This document shows, one piece after another, positions 28,361-35,427 of a stretch of DNA of 64,000 nt. The notes beneath the pieces were generated by a model, which had not been told where the DNA came from, searched no databases, and worked only from the letters and a program-made list of their open reading frames with translations. This DNA comes from Falsibacillus albus (lineage in GTDB: Bacteria > Bacillota > Bacilli > Bacillales > DSM-25281): assembly GCF_003668575.1 (NCBI RefSeq), contig NZ_RCVZ01000007.1:1-64000 (forward strand), written 5' to 3'. Each line of letters starts with the position of its first letter. Within the stretch, counting starts at the first letter, position 1. Position numbers and translations under genes: made by a program.

Positions 28361-28962
28361 AAAAACAATCAGAAATCATCAAAAGCCTGACCGCCCAGGA
28401 ACTTGCGTTTCATGTTTATTCTACTCAATTTGTCCTATTAACGATTTCCATTCTTTTAGGTATATTTTTATTTGATAGTGTTAGGGAAGTTTTTGAATTG
28501 TTCAGGTGGAATACTCGTTTTGTATTGTTAGGAATAACCATGGGCTCTGTTGTTGTTCTATTGGATATAGGCCTTATGAAACTTCTTCCTGAAAAGTACT
28601 ATGATGATGGAGGCATCAATGAAAAAATTTTCAAAAACCGGACCATTCTTGAAATTCTTTTCTTTGCCATCACAATCGCCATATGTGAAGAACTCCTTTT
28701 CAGAGGAATCATACAAACACATACAAATTGGATTGTTGGCAGCATTATTTTTGCCCTCATACATATTCGTTATTGGGGACATTGGTATTTAATCGTTAAT
28801 ATTCTTCTGCTGAGCCTATTGATCAGCGGTTTATATGAATGGACGGATCAATCGCTGCTTGCCGTTATGTTCATGCATTTTATCATCGATTTTTTGCTGG
28901 GCATAGTGGTTCGGGAAAATGCAAAGAAAGCTTTAAAAGAAGGGATGAACCATGAGAACTGA
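28357..28962 (+). CDS. ypbD: CPBP-family intramembrane metalloprotease YpbD
   Basis: 201 aa with about five to six TM segments and the CPBP (CAAX protease/bacteriocin-processing) signature: EELLFRG (glutamate pair plus arginine), FALIHI and MFMHFIIDFLLG. These residues form the intramembrane active site in the Rce1 fold. Substrate is unknown. It sits in the ypbB-recS-ypbD-ypbE cluster with 4- and 11-base overlaps. Confidence 0.88.
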   Translation: MKKQSEIIKSLTAQELAFHVYSTQFVLLTISILLGIFLFDSVREVFELFRWNTRFVLLGITMGSVVVLLDIGLMKLLPEKYYDDGGINEKIFKNRTILEILFFAITIAICEELLFRGIIQTHTNWIVGSIIFALIHIRYWGHWYLIVNILLLSLLISGLYEWTDQSLLAVMFMHFIIDFLLGIVVRENAKKALKEGMNHEN

Positions 28963-29635
28963 CGAATATCGGGATCAAGCTGAAAGGCTGCGAAAAAGAA
29001 TCGACAAAATTGAACCGAGTCAATCGGAGCTCTCGGAAAACAAAACAAGGGGCACGTTGCCGCCTCGCAACGAACATCATAGGCAAAAAAAGAAAAAGAC
29101 TAAATGGAATCCAAAGTTTCCATTAATCAAATTATTAATGCTTTCATTTATTTTACTGCCCATTTCTATCTTTGGGCTCTATACTTATTTTGAAAAACAT
29201 CCGATCAGTACCCCTGTATTGAATAACGGCGTAGGTGAAGAAGTTTCTTTCTCAAGTTCAAGTGAAGATTCATCCAGTGAACATGTGTCTGCGAAAGAAA
29301 ATAATGATATTGATGCCTCACCTGATGAAGCACAAGATAACAAAAACAATGGCGAAAATAAAAACGTCCAACAAAAAGACAAACCACAAGATTCATCTGC
29401 TGTGGATGTTAAGGATAAACCAGATTCAATTGCTGATGAAAAGAATGAAAACCAAAAAAAGGAAGATGAATTGAATGTGGTTGAGCATACCGTTCAATCA
29501 AATGAGACCATTTATCGAATCGCGATGAATTATTTCCATTCCAAGGATGGGATTGAGAAGATAAAAGAATATAATCACCTGCCAAGCAACGACATTGAAG
29601 TAGGACAAGTATTAAAGATTCCATTGCCGAAATGA
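28952..29635 (+). CDS. ypbE: LysM-domain membrane protein YpbE
   Basis: 227 aa. The cytoplasmic N terminus (about 1-55) is charged, a TM helix lies at about 57-78, and a long low-complexity linker rich in Asp, Glu, Asn and Lys follows (about 90-175). One LysM domain is at the C terminus (about 178-227), which would bind peptidoglycan outside the cell. The start overlaps ypbD by 11 bases. Confidence 0.85.
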   Translation: MRTDEYRDQAERLRKRIDKIEPSQSELSENKTRGTLPPRNEHHRQKKKKTKWNPKFPLIKLLMLSFILLPISIFGLYTYFEKHPISTPVLNNGVGEEVSFSSSSEDSSSEHVSAKENNDIDASPDEAQDNKNNGENKNVQQKDKPQDSSAVDVKDKPDSIADEKNENQKKEDELNVVEHTVQSNETIYRIAMNYFHSKDGIEKIKEYNHLPSNDIEVGQVLKIPLPK

Positions 29636-29643
29636 ATTTTTTC

Positions 29644-29672
29644 AAAGACCTTGAATCAAGGTCTTTTTTTTG
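29644..29672 (+). terminator. Terminator after ypbE
   Basis: AAAGACCTTGAATCAAGGTC is a tight hairpin followed by eight T. Confidence 0.88.
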
Positions 29673-29721
29673 TACTAGCCCTTATTGATTCTACATAAAT
29701 TTTAGTAATAGGAGGTGGAAA

Positions 29722-30177
29722 ATGGAATCATCAATAATCATGCTGGATGGGGACACGGACCAAGCCACAAAGCAAATGCTCGAAAATGTAGTGAAAAGAA
29801 AGAAAAAATATGAAAAGTATAAGAAAAGGCATTTAATTGTATTGTGGGCGGCAGTCTTTATTACATTTGGTTTTCTTTATTATATCTATAAAGCAATATT
29901 GATAAAATACTCATATTCGTTCGCAGAAGTCTTTTCTGTATTTGTGAATGCCCAGAGGAATATGTTTTTTTTATTGACCGCTGCTGGGCTTTTTGGATAT
30001 GCTAAAATCCTTTACAATAAAAGGGAAAAAACTGAAAAAGAATATCATGCACTGCGCTGTGAAATCATTGATAAAAGCAAGGATCTGTGGCGGGATGACC
30101 GGTGGAAAAACCGGCACAACGTATTCGAAATGATGAAAAAAGAATATGATATCAATTTGTATCATGAAAGCAAATAA
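29722..30177 (+). CDS. ypbF: DUF2663 membrane protein YpbF
   Basis: 151 aa. Two TM segments (about 38-62 and 75-95) lie between a lysine-rich N terminus and a charged C terminus. This fits the YpbF/DUF2663 family, which follows ypbE in Bacillus. Function unknown. It has its own ribosome site (AGGAGGTGG) and ends at a hairpin shared with cotJC. Confidence 0.75.
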   Translation: MESSIIMLDGDTDQATKQMLENVVKRKKKYEKYKKRHLIVLWAAVFITFGFLYYIYKAILIKYSYSFAEVFSVFVNAQRNMFFLLTAAGLFGYAKILYNKREKTEKEYHALRCEIIDKSKDLWRDDRWKNRHNVFEMMKKEYDINLYHESK

Positions 30178-30180
30178 AAT

Positions 30181-30207
30181 AAGAGAAGGAGGAAATCCTT
30201 CTCTTAA
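30181..30207. terminator. Bidirectional hairpin between ypbF and cotJC
   Basis: AAGAGAAGGA pairs perfectly with TCCTTCTCTT. It sits between the converging genes ypbF and cotJC, overlaps the last base of the cotJC stop region, and is flanked by AT-rich sequence on both sides. Confidence 0.7.
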
Positions 30208-30773
30208 AATATTTTCTTTCGATCTCTTTCTTCCTTGAGGATCTCCACAGCCTCCCTGAAACGCTGGGAATGGATGATTTCCCTTTCCCTTAAGAAACGG
30301 AGTCCATCGTTCAAATCAGGATCATCACTCATATTGATGATCCATTGGTAAGTTGCACGAGCTTTTTCCTCTGCTGCAATATCTTCATATAGATCTGCAA
30401 TCGGGTCTCCCTTGGCAGCGATGTAGGAAGCTGTCCAAGGCACGCCACCTGCGCTTTCGTAGTATAAAGCATTGTCGTGGTTTGCATAATGAGCCCCTAA
30501 TCCAGCTTCTTTCATTTGGTCCGGGGTGGCATCTTTTGTCAATTTATAAACCATCGTAGCTATCATTTCAAGATGTGCAAATTCTTCTGTCCCGATATCC
30601 GTCAATAATCCAATGACTTTGTCCGGGATGGAATAGCGTTGGTTCAAGTATCGGAGTGCCGCTGCAAGCTCTCCGTCGGCCCCGCCATATTGTTCTATCA
30701 AGAATTTTGCCAGCTTTGGGTTGCAGTTTGATACCCTTACTGGATATTGAAGTTTCTTCTCATATACCCACAT
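30204..30773 (-). CDS. cotJC: Spore coat protein CotJC (manganese catalase family)
   Basis: 189 aa ferritin-like protein related to dimanganese catalases. Helix motifs with metal-binding Glu/His are visible: DGELAAALRYLNQRY, DIGTEEFAHLEMIATMVYKL and DIAAEEKARATYQWI. It is deposited in the inner spore coat with CotJA. The three cotJ genes are in one operon, A to C, on the minus strand. Confidence 0.95.
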   Translation of the reverse strand: MWVYEKKLQYPVRVSNCNPKLAKFLIEQYGGADGELAAALRYLNQRYSIPDKVIGLLTDIGTEEFAHLEMIATMVYKLTKDATPDQMKEAGLGAHYANHDNALYYESAGGVPWTASYIAAKGDPIADLYEDIAAEEKARATYQWIINMSDDPDLNDGLRFLREREIIHSQRFREAVEILKEERDRKKIF

Positions 30774-30794
30774 TGAATAACCTGCCTCCTATCA

Positions 30795-31055
30795 TTACAC
30801 CTGCCATGGCCAAGGTGCTTCCTTCCAGTCCCATGGATATTGTGAATAACTGTAGCCATAATTGGTCAATGCACCGAATTGCTTTTCAAATTGTTTTTTG
30901 ATGTGTTTGCGGTTTTTGACAAAAGTATTGAACTGCTGGATTGCTTCCATGTCATCGGGATGGGTATCCAAGTACAAGGTCAGCTCGACGATGACAAAAT
31001 CCACTGTTTGCAATTCTTCCAATAAATCATAATATTCCTGCGGGAGCTGCTTCAT
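30795..31055 (-). CDS. cotJB: Spore coat protein CotJB
   Basis: 86 aa, with the family pattern YYDLLEELQTVDFVIVELTLYLDTHPDD and an aromatic C terminus (YPWDWKEAPWPWQV). It belongs to the CotJ complex of the inner coat. It overlaps cotJA by 4 bases and precedes cotJC by 21 bases. Confidence 0.93.
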   Translation of the reverse strand: MKQLPQEYYDLLEELQTVDFVIVELTLYLDTHPDDMEAIQQFNTFVKNRKHIKKQFEKQFGALTNYGYSYSQYPWDWKEAPWPWQV

Positions 31056-31282
31056 TCTGGAACATCCCCCTTTGTTCTCTCATATGGACTGTAGTAGGGA
31101 TCATAGAAAGCCTTCCAAAGTGTACCGGTGCGAATTGCTTCCTTCGGTGTGAACTGAGGGAGATTCGGAGGTTGAAATCCCATATACAAATTTGGAGGAG
31201 TGGAATAGGTTTTAACTCTGATCGGAGGACAAGGATCAAATGGGCTTACATATGGGTTATAACTTTTATACCATGAGGACAT
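31052..31282 (-). CDS. cotJA: Spore coat associated protein CotJA
   Basis: 76 aa, rich in Pro and Tyr (YKSYNPYVSPFDPCPPI, then PKEAIRTGTLWKAFYDPY). CotJA is needed for CotJC assembly in B. subtilis. The ribosome site AGGAGGG lies about 9 bases before the ATG, and a sigma-E-like promoter is upstream. In B. subtilis 168 cotJ lies elsewhere in the genome. Confidence 0.93.
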   Translation of the reverse strand: MSSWYKSYNPYVSPFDPCPPIRVKTYSTPPNLYMGFQPPNLPQFTPKEAIRTGTLWKAFYDPYYSPYERTKGDVPE

Positions 31283-31314
31283 AGATCATATCCCTCCTAA
31301 ACATTTATCAATTA

Positions 31315-31342
31315 ATTTTATGGCCAGCAGCAGAAATTATGT
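31315..31342 (-). promoter_or_regulatory. Putative sigma-E promoter of cotJABC
   Basis: Read on the minus strand, ATA (31340-31338) and CATAAAAT (31322-31315) are 15 bases apart, matching the sigma-E pattern. cotJ is a sigma-E operon in B. subtilis. The -10 is about 33 bases before cotJA. Confidence 0.6.
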
Positions 31343-31396
31343 CATTTACTTTGGCTGTTATCTCAAATGTTGATGTCATTACAGTATTTTTGAAAA

Positions 31397-31650
31397 GGCT
31401 GTTTTCTCAAAGATTGCTTCTTTTAAAAAGTTTTCAATGAAATAACTCATCATATGATGATGATGATTGGAGCGGAGGGTGCCGGGCTTCGGAGGAACAG
31501 CGGGCAAGTTGGAAAAGCTGCGGGGCTGTGTCCAGGAGCTAGACAGGCGAGAGGCCACGGAGGCTCCCGACCCGCCTGCGGAAAGCGAAGACTTGCACGG
31601 AAATTAACAGCGGTATTTAAACAAAGCCAAACAATTAAATGAAAAAGCAG
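31397..31650. repeat. Nested MITE-like repeat between cotJA and the CBS gene
   Basis: The left shell end GGCTGTTTTCTCAAAGATTG (31397-31416) is the best match to the consensus. The inner module starts GATGATTGGAGCGG and ends CGGAAATTAACAGCGG (about 31598-31613). It carries the GAGGCTCCCGACCCGCC..GCGGAAAGCGAAG middle seen at 42595-42726, so it is a chimera of the two inner types. The right shell end is degenerate. Confidence 0.7.
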
Positions 31651-31715
31651 GGATTTATCTAGTTTTGTTGAAATATAAATGCAAAGTCGGATATTAATGA
31701 TTATGAGGTGATGGT

Positions 31716-32348
31716 ATGTTTGTAAAGAGTATTATGATCCCAAAGCATCAGTGCCATGTGATTCAATGGGATGACACGGTTGAAAAGGCATTAGCCGTCT
31801 TGGAGGAAATGCAGATCGATGGGCTTCCTGTTTTGAATGAAGGAAAATTTGAAGGAATTGTTACCCGGTTCAGCATTTTCCAAAGTTTCTTCCAATCGAC
31901 AAAAGAGAAAAAAGAATTTTTAAATACAACTTTGGTGAAGGATGTATCGACCCACCAAGAAAAATATTTGAATGGCAGCGAGATTTTTGAAGATACATTA
32001 TTGGAGTTGAAAGATTTTCCACTAATGGGTGTCATTGATGACAATCGAATGTTTCAGGGCATAGTCACTCGATTTGACGTATTGGAACAATTCCAAAGCG
32101 CCTTCGGAGTCAATCGAGCAGGTGTAAGGATAGCCTTCACATCAGTCGAGACAGAAGGACGGATTGCCAGACTGGCTGAGATCATTCAGCAATTCCATGA
32201 GTCGGTGATCTCGTTGATCACCTTTGATGAGACTGATAAATTAGTAAGAAGGATCGTCTTGAAGGTCGAAAAGAAAAATAATATCGAAAAGTTCATTAAA
32301 AAGCTGGAAAAGTCCGGGTTCAGAGTGTTGGATATACACGAAGAATAG
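31716..32348 (+). CDS. CBS-domain protein, AcuB-like
   Basis: 210 aa. Two CBS domains (about 1-60 and 75-135) form a Bateman module for adenine-nucleotide binding, and an ACT-like C-terminal domain follows (about 140-210). This order is that of AcuB, but similarity to B. subtilis AcuB is only moderate, and there is no acuA or acuC beside it, so the gene name is withheld. Likely a small-molecule sensor. It ends at a hairpin that runs into the next gene. Confidence 0.75.
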   Translation: MFVKSIMIPKHQCHVIQWDDTVEKALAVLEEMQIDGLPVLNEGKFEGIVTRFSIFQSFFQSTKEKKEFLNTTLVKDVSTHQEKYLNGSEIFEDTLLELKDFPLMGVIDDNRMFQGIVTRFDVLEQFQSAFGVNRAGVRIAFTSVETEGRIARLAEIIQQFHESVISLITFDETDKLVRRIVLKVEKKNNIEKFIKKLEKSGFRVLDIHEE

Positions 32349-32362
32349 AAGTAGTATGTAAA

Positions 32363-32410
32363 ACAAATCCCTCTCATATATGTATATGGGAGGGATTTGT
32401 TTGTTTTTTC
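32363..32410 (+). terminator. CBS-gene terminator whose 3' arm holds the next ribosome site
   Basis: ACAAATCCCTC (32363-32373) pairs perfectly with GAGGGATTTGT (32390-32400), with CATATA/TATATG pairing above, then TTGTTTTTT. The GGGAGGG in the right arm is the ribosome site for the TTG start at 32401. Confidence 0.75.
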
Positions 32411-32775
32411 ATTTGTTTAAGCTATTAATTGGGATAGTTTGCGGGTATTTATTCATTACATGGCTTCCACCTATAGACCCCTTTAACCTGTCTGGATTCA
32501 TTGTCCAGCTTGTGTTGGATCCGATCAGGTTTTTTGCGGCCAGTACTGCATTCTTTGTCGGTTTCATCAATAATGCAAAGTTATTTCAACAAAATGCTCT
32601 CATGCTGCTTGGCACCAAAACCAAAAAACAGCAATTGGCTGGCATTGCTTTATTCTGTGCACATATCGGAACATATTTTTTCTTCATTCATTATGGAGCC
32701 TGGGAAGGGATGATTTTTTTCAGCTTTTCCATTGTTTATGGTATGATTTCAATAGATTTTATGGAAACGATTTAG
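32401..32775 (+). CDS. Membrane protein of unknown function
   Basis: 124 aa with about four hydrophobic segments (near 3-22, 30-55, 75-95 and 100-120). Not recognised. TTG at 32401 is preferred because GGGAGGG lies 6 bases upstream; an in-frame ATG at 32380 sits in the loop of the upstream hairpin with no ribosome site. It ends 9 bases before the phosphoesterase gene, so the two are probably co-transcribed. Confidence 0.6.
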   Translation: MFFHLFKLLIGIVCGYLFITWLPPIDPFNLSGFIVQLVLDPIRFFAASTAFFVGFINNAKLFQQNALMLLGTKTKKQQLAGIALFCAHIGTYFFFIHYGAWEGMIFFSFSIVYGMISIDFMETI

Positions 32776-32784
32776 GAGGACTGC

Positions 32785-33552
32785 ATGGTTTATTTTTTTA
32801 TGTCAATAATCTTGATTGGAATCATTTTACTTATATACATGTACGTGGAAGCAAAGCGAAATAGAGTGTTATTTCAGACCTTCTTATTTGAAAATTATCC
32901 TGATGGAGCAGATCCTCTAAGGATTTTCTTTATTTCTGACATTCATCGCCGAGTTATCCATAACAAAATCATCGATGAAGTGAAAAGCAAGGCGGATATC
33001 GTCATTATCGGCGGGGACTTGTTAGAACGCGGGGTTTCCATTCAAAAGGCGAAAGAAAACCTTTCTTTGCTAAAAGAAATTGGCCCCGTTTATTTTGTAT
33101 GGGGCAATAATGACTATGAAGTTAATCATGAAGAGCTTGTTTCTCTATTTCATGAACTTGAAATTATTATATTGAAAAACGATTCAGTCCAGCTTTTGAA
33201 TGATGGAGGAAATCACATTCATTTATTGGGTGTGGATGACTTGAATCAAAAGACCGCAAGGTTGGATAAAGCATTGGAAGGCTGCAGCAAGGAAAGCTTT
33301 AAGATTCTTGTCAGCCATGATCCGAAAATCATGAGAAGAGTCAAAAGCGATGAAAATATTTCTTTAATCCTGTGCGGTCATACACACGGAGGGCAAATAC
33401 ATATTTTCGGTTACAGTCCGTATGAGAAAGGGAAAATTTATGAGTTTGGCAAAGCCCGTTTGCTCATAAGCAATGGATACGGGACGACGGGGGTCCCACT
33501 AAGGCTGGGAGCCAAACCGGAAACTCATGTCATTACAATCCAGCATGGATGA
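32785..33552 (+). CDS. ypbG: Membrane-anchored metallophosphoesterase YpbG
   Basis: Calcineurin-like phosphoesterase (255 aa) with an N-terminal TM anchor (about 3-22). The two-metal motifs are in order: SDIHRR, GGDLLERG, GNNDYE, ILVSHDP and CGHTHGGQIH. Substrate unknown; similar proteins hydrolyse phosphodiesters or lipid-linked pyrophosphates. Good AGGAGG ribosome site. The gene name follows position and similarity to B. subtilis YpbG. Confidence 0.85.
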   Translation: MVYFFMSIILIGIILLIYMYVEAKRNRVLFQTFLFENYPDGADPLRIFFISDIHRRVIHNKIIDEVKSKADIVIIGGDLLERGVSIQKAKENLSLLKEIGPVYFVWGNNDYEVNHEELVSLFHELEIIILKNDSVQLLNDGGNHIHLLGVDDLNQKTARLDKALEGCSKESFKILVSHDPKIMRRVKSDENISLILCGHTHGGQIHIFGYSPYEKGKIYEFGKARLLISNGYGTTGVPLRLGAKPETHVITIQHG

Positions 33553-33555
33553 TTA

Positions 33556-33616
33556 TTTTACAGATTTTATTCATAACCTATACAAATTTTACACAACCCT
33601 TTTCATCCATTATAAT
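33556..33616 (+). promoter_or_regulatory. Promoter with four 11-bp spaced CarH-like operator boxes
   Basis: TTTACA (33588-33593) and TATAAT (33611-33616) with a 17-base spacer form a sigma-A promoter. TACA, TTCA, TACA and CACA lie at 33559, 33570, 33581 and 33592, exactly 11 bases apart, and each has T two bases before it (pattern nTnTACA). This resembles the published direct-repeat operator of B12 photoreceptor CarH. The boxes span the -35, so repression in the dark is expected. Confidence 0.65.
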
Positions 33617-33658
33617 CATGAGAGAAAATGGTTTGACGTATGATATGGGGGATGAAAA

Positions 33659-34555
33659 ATGAGCAATCATGAAGAAGGAAAGTATAACATCAAAGCAGTT
33701 TCCAAGATGCTTGGCATTCAGCCGGGGACTCTCAGGGCTTGGGAGCGCAGATATAATATGATTGCACCTGTTCGCAATGAATCCGGACATCGACTATATA
33801 CAGATAGGCATGTAAAGATTTTAAAGTGGCTTGTTTCAAAAGTGAATCAAGGATTTACTATAAGCCAGGCAGTCTCATTATTGGACAAGCAGGAATTCCA
33901 AGAAAGCTCAGAAGAATATTTGCAGACTGATCGAGTGGCAGATGAACTTCTTCAAGCACTTTTAAACTTTGAGGAAGCGAAGGCCCAGGAATTGATCAAC
34001 ACTGCTTTTGCGCTGTTTACAATCGATAAAGTCATTATCGATATATTAGCCGGTTTGCTGGTCAAGATTGGTGATTTATGGGAAAACGAGAAAATTACAA
34101 CCGCACATGAACATTTTGCAACCTCCATATTACGCTCGAGAATCGGCATGATTATGCATTCATTTCCTCACAATGGAATTCTTCCAAAGGTTGTGGCGGT
34201 GTGCGGTCCAGGGGAATGGCATGAACTTGGTCTTTTGATATTTACCTTATATGTGAGGAGAAAAGGCTTTGAAGTTATTTACCTCGGTACGAGCATAAAA
34301 GAGGAAGATCTCGATATAGTGCTTCAAACCGTGAATCCCAAATTTCTTTTTCTTTCATGTACAATGCGTGGAAACCTGGATAAGACTTTGAAAACCATCG
34401 ATCATTTAAAAGAATCGTTCCCTGAAGTGGAGATAGGTGTAGGTGGTTTTGCTGTCGATACGATGAGTTCCGGTGTAAAGGAACACTATGTGGAGCATGT
34501 TGTTGGACAATCCAAAAAGGATTGGGACAATTGGCTGAAATCGAAGATGGCATAA
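33659..34555 (+). CDS. litR: MerR-family B12-dependent photoreceptor regulator (CarH/LitR type)
   Basis: 298 aa. An N-terminal MerR winged helix (about 8-75, with YNIKAVSKMLGIQPGTLRAWERRY) is followed by a helical B12-capping domain and a C-terminal Rossmann B12-binding domain (about 178-290). The diagnostic photoreceptor motif Wx9EH is intact (W141, E151, H152). The lower cobalt ligand motif ExHxxG is also present (E186, H188, G191). CarH/LitR binds adenosylcobalamin in the dark as a tetramer and represses; light breaks the Co-C bond. The name follows Bacillus LitR; the targets (often carotenoid genes) are not in this window. Confidence 0.85.
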   Translation: MSNHEEGKYNIKAVSKMLGIQPGTLRAWERRYNMIAPVRNESGHRLYTDRHVKILKWLVSKVNQGFTISQAVSLLDKQEFQESSEEYLQTDRVADELLQALLNFEEAKAQELINTAFALFTIDKVIIDILAGLLVKIGDLWENEKITTAHEHFATSILRSRIGMIMHSFPHNGILPKVVAVCGPGEWHELGLLIFTLYVRRKGFEVIYLGTSIKEEDLDIVLQTVNPKFLFLSCTMRGNLDKTLKTIDHLKESFPEVEIGVGGFAVDTMSSGVKEHYVEHVVGQSKKDWDNWLKSKMA

Positions 34556-34633
34556 CATAGTATTAGACAAAGAACCTTATCAAGCCTTCGACATAGTATG
34601 GTGGAAAGAGCCATATTCAGGGGGCGGTGCACT

Positions 34634-35230
34634 ATGAAATTGGAAAGACTCTCAACGAACAAAATAAAATTCTCGATAACATTTGATGAGCTTTCAGATA
34701 AAGGATTTCTTCAAGATGAACTTTGGAAGGAATCATTGATTTGGCATGAGCTCTTCGATGAAATGCTGGAAGAAGCGAAGAATGTCTACGATTTGGAAAT
34801 GGCTGGTGCGGTTTCAGTTGAGATTTATTCACTTACCTCAAAGGAAATCGTGCTGATTCTTACATTGGATGCACTCGATGAAGATTATTATGAAGAATGG
34901 TCCGAAGAAGATGATGAATATGAAGATGAAGAAGATGCAGAAATCGACGAGGATTCAGCGGTCACATATATTTTTAAATCGATCGACGCAGTTGTCCTGC
35001 TTGCACAACGGCTTTCCTCCTCACCTGCCTTTAATAGTTCGCTTTATTGCGTGGAAAATGACTACTATTTAATCTTTGAAAAAATAAACGATTCAAGCCT
35101 TGATCGAATTGAAGCATTGAGCGAAGAATATGGATCATTGGCGAATAGGACGATGCATTACGTAATGGAATATGGGAAACTGCTCATTCAAAATCAGGCA
35201 ATTCAAATACTTAATACACATTTTACATGA
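34634..35230 (+). CDS. mecB: ClpC adaptor protein MecB (YpbH)
   Basis: MecA-family adaptor (198 aa), paralogue of MecA, targeting proteins to ClpCP. The N-terminal substrate domain starts MKLERLSTNKIKFSITFDEL, an acidic linker (YYEEWSEEDDEYEDEEDAE) follows, and the C-terminal domain ends with EYGKLLIQNQAIQILNTHF, where the conserved EYG..I element fits ClpC binding. ATG at 34634 gives the family start. The locus (after ypbG, before gudB) is that of ypbH in B. subtilis. Confidence 0.9.
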   Translation: MKLERLSTNKIKFSITFDELSDKGFLQDELWKESLIWHELFDEMLEEAKNVYDLEMAGAVSVEIYSLTSKEIVLILTLDALDEDYYEEWSEEDDEYEDEEDAEIDEDSAVTYIFKSIDAVVLLAQRLSSSPAFNSSLYCVENDYYLIFEKINDSSLDRIEALSEEYGSLANRTMHYVMEYGKLLIQNQAIQILNTHFT

Positions 35231-35292
35231 GAATAGAAACTTTATATAAGGGTTCATGATTGGACTCTTTTTTATTTGTCATGAATCATTTT

Positions 35293-35306
35293 TGGCAGCG
35301 CTTTCA
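35293..35306 (+). promoter_or_regulatory. Candidate cre (CcpA) site upstream of gudB
   Basis: TGGCAGCGCTTTCA matches 12 of 14 positions of the symmetric form TGAAAGCGCTTTCA. It lies about 30 bases before the -35, so it may activate or have no effect. Not tested. Confidence 0.5.
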
Positions 35307-35335
35307 AATATTCGCGAAAAAAATATTTTTATACT

Positions 35336-35363
35336 TTGCATAAATGTGTCAAAGGTGTATACT
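35336..35363 (+). promoter_or_regulatory. Probable sigma-A promoter of gudB
   Basis: TTGCAT and TATACT with a 16-base spacer, 65 bases before the gudB start. Confidence 0.6.
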
Positions 35364-35427
35364 ATGTCATGAAAGACGGACAGTAGTCCATTTAATTGGA
35401 TTGATCGAACTAGGAGGGTTTACAGGA

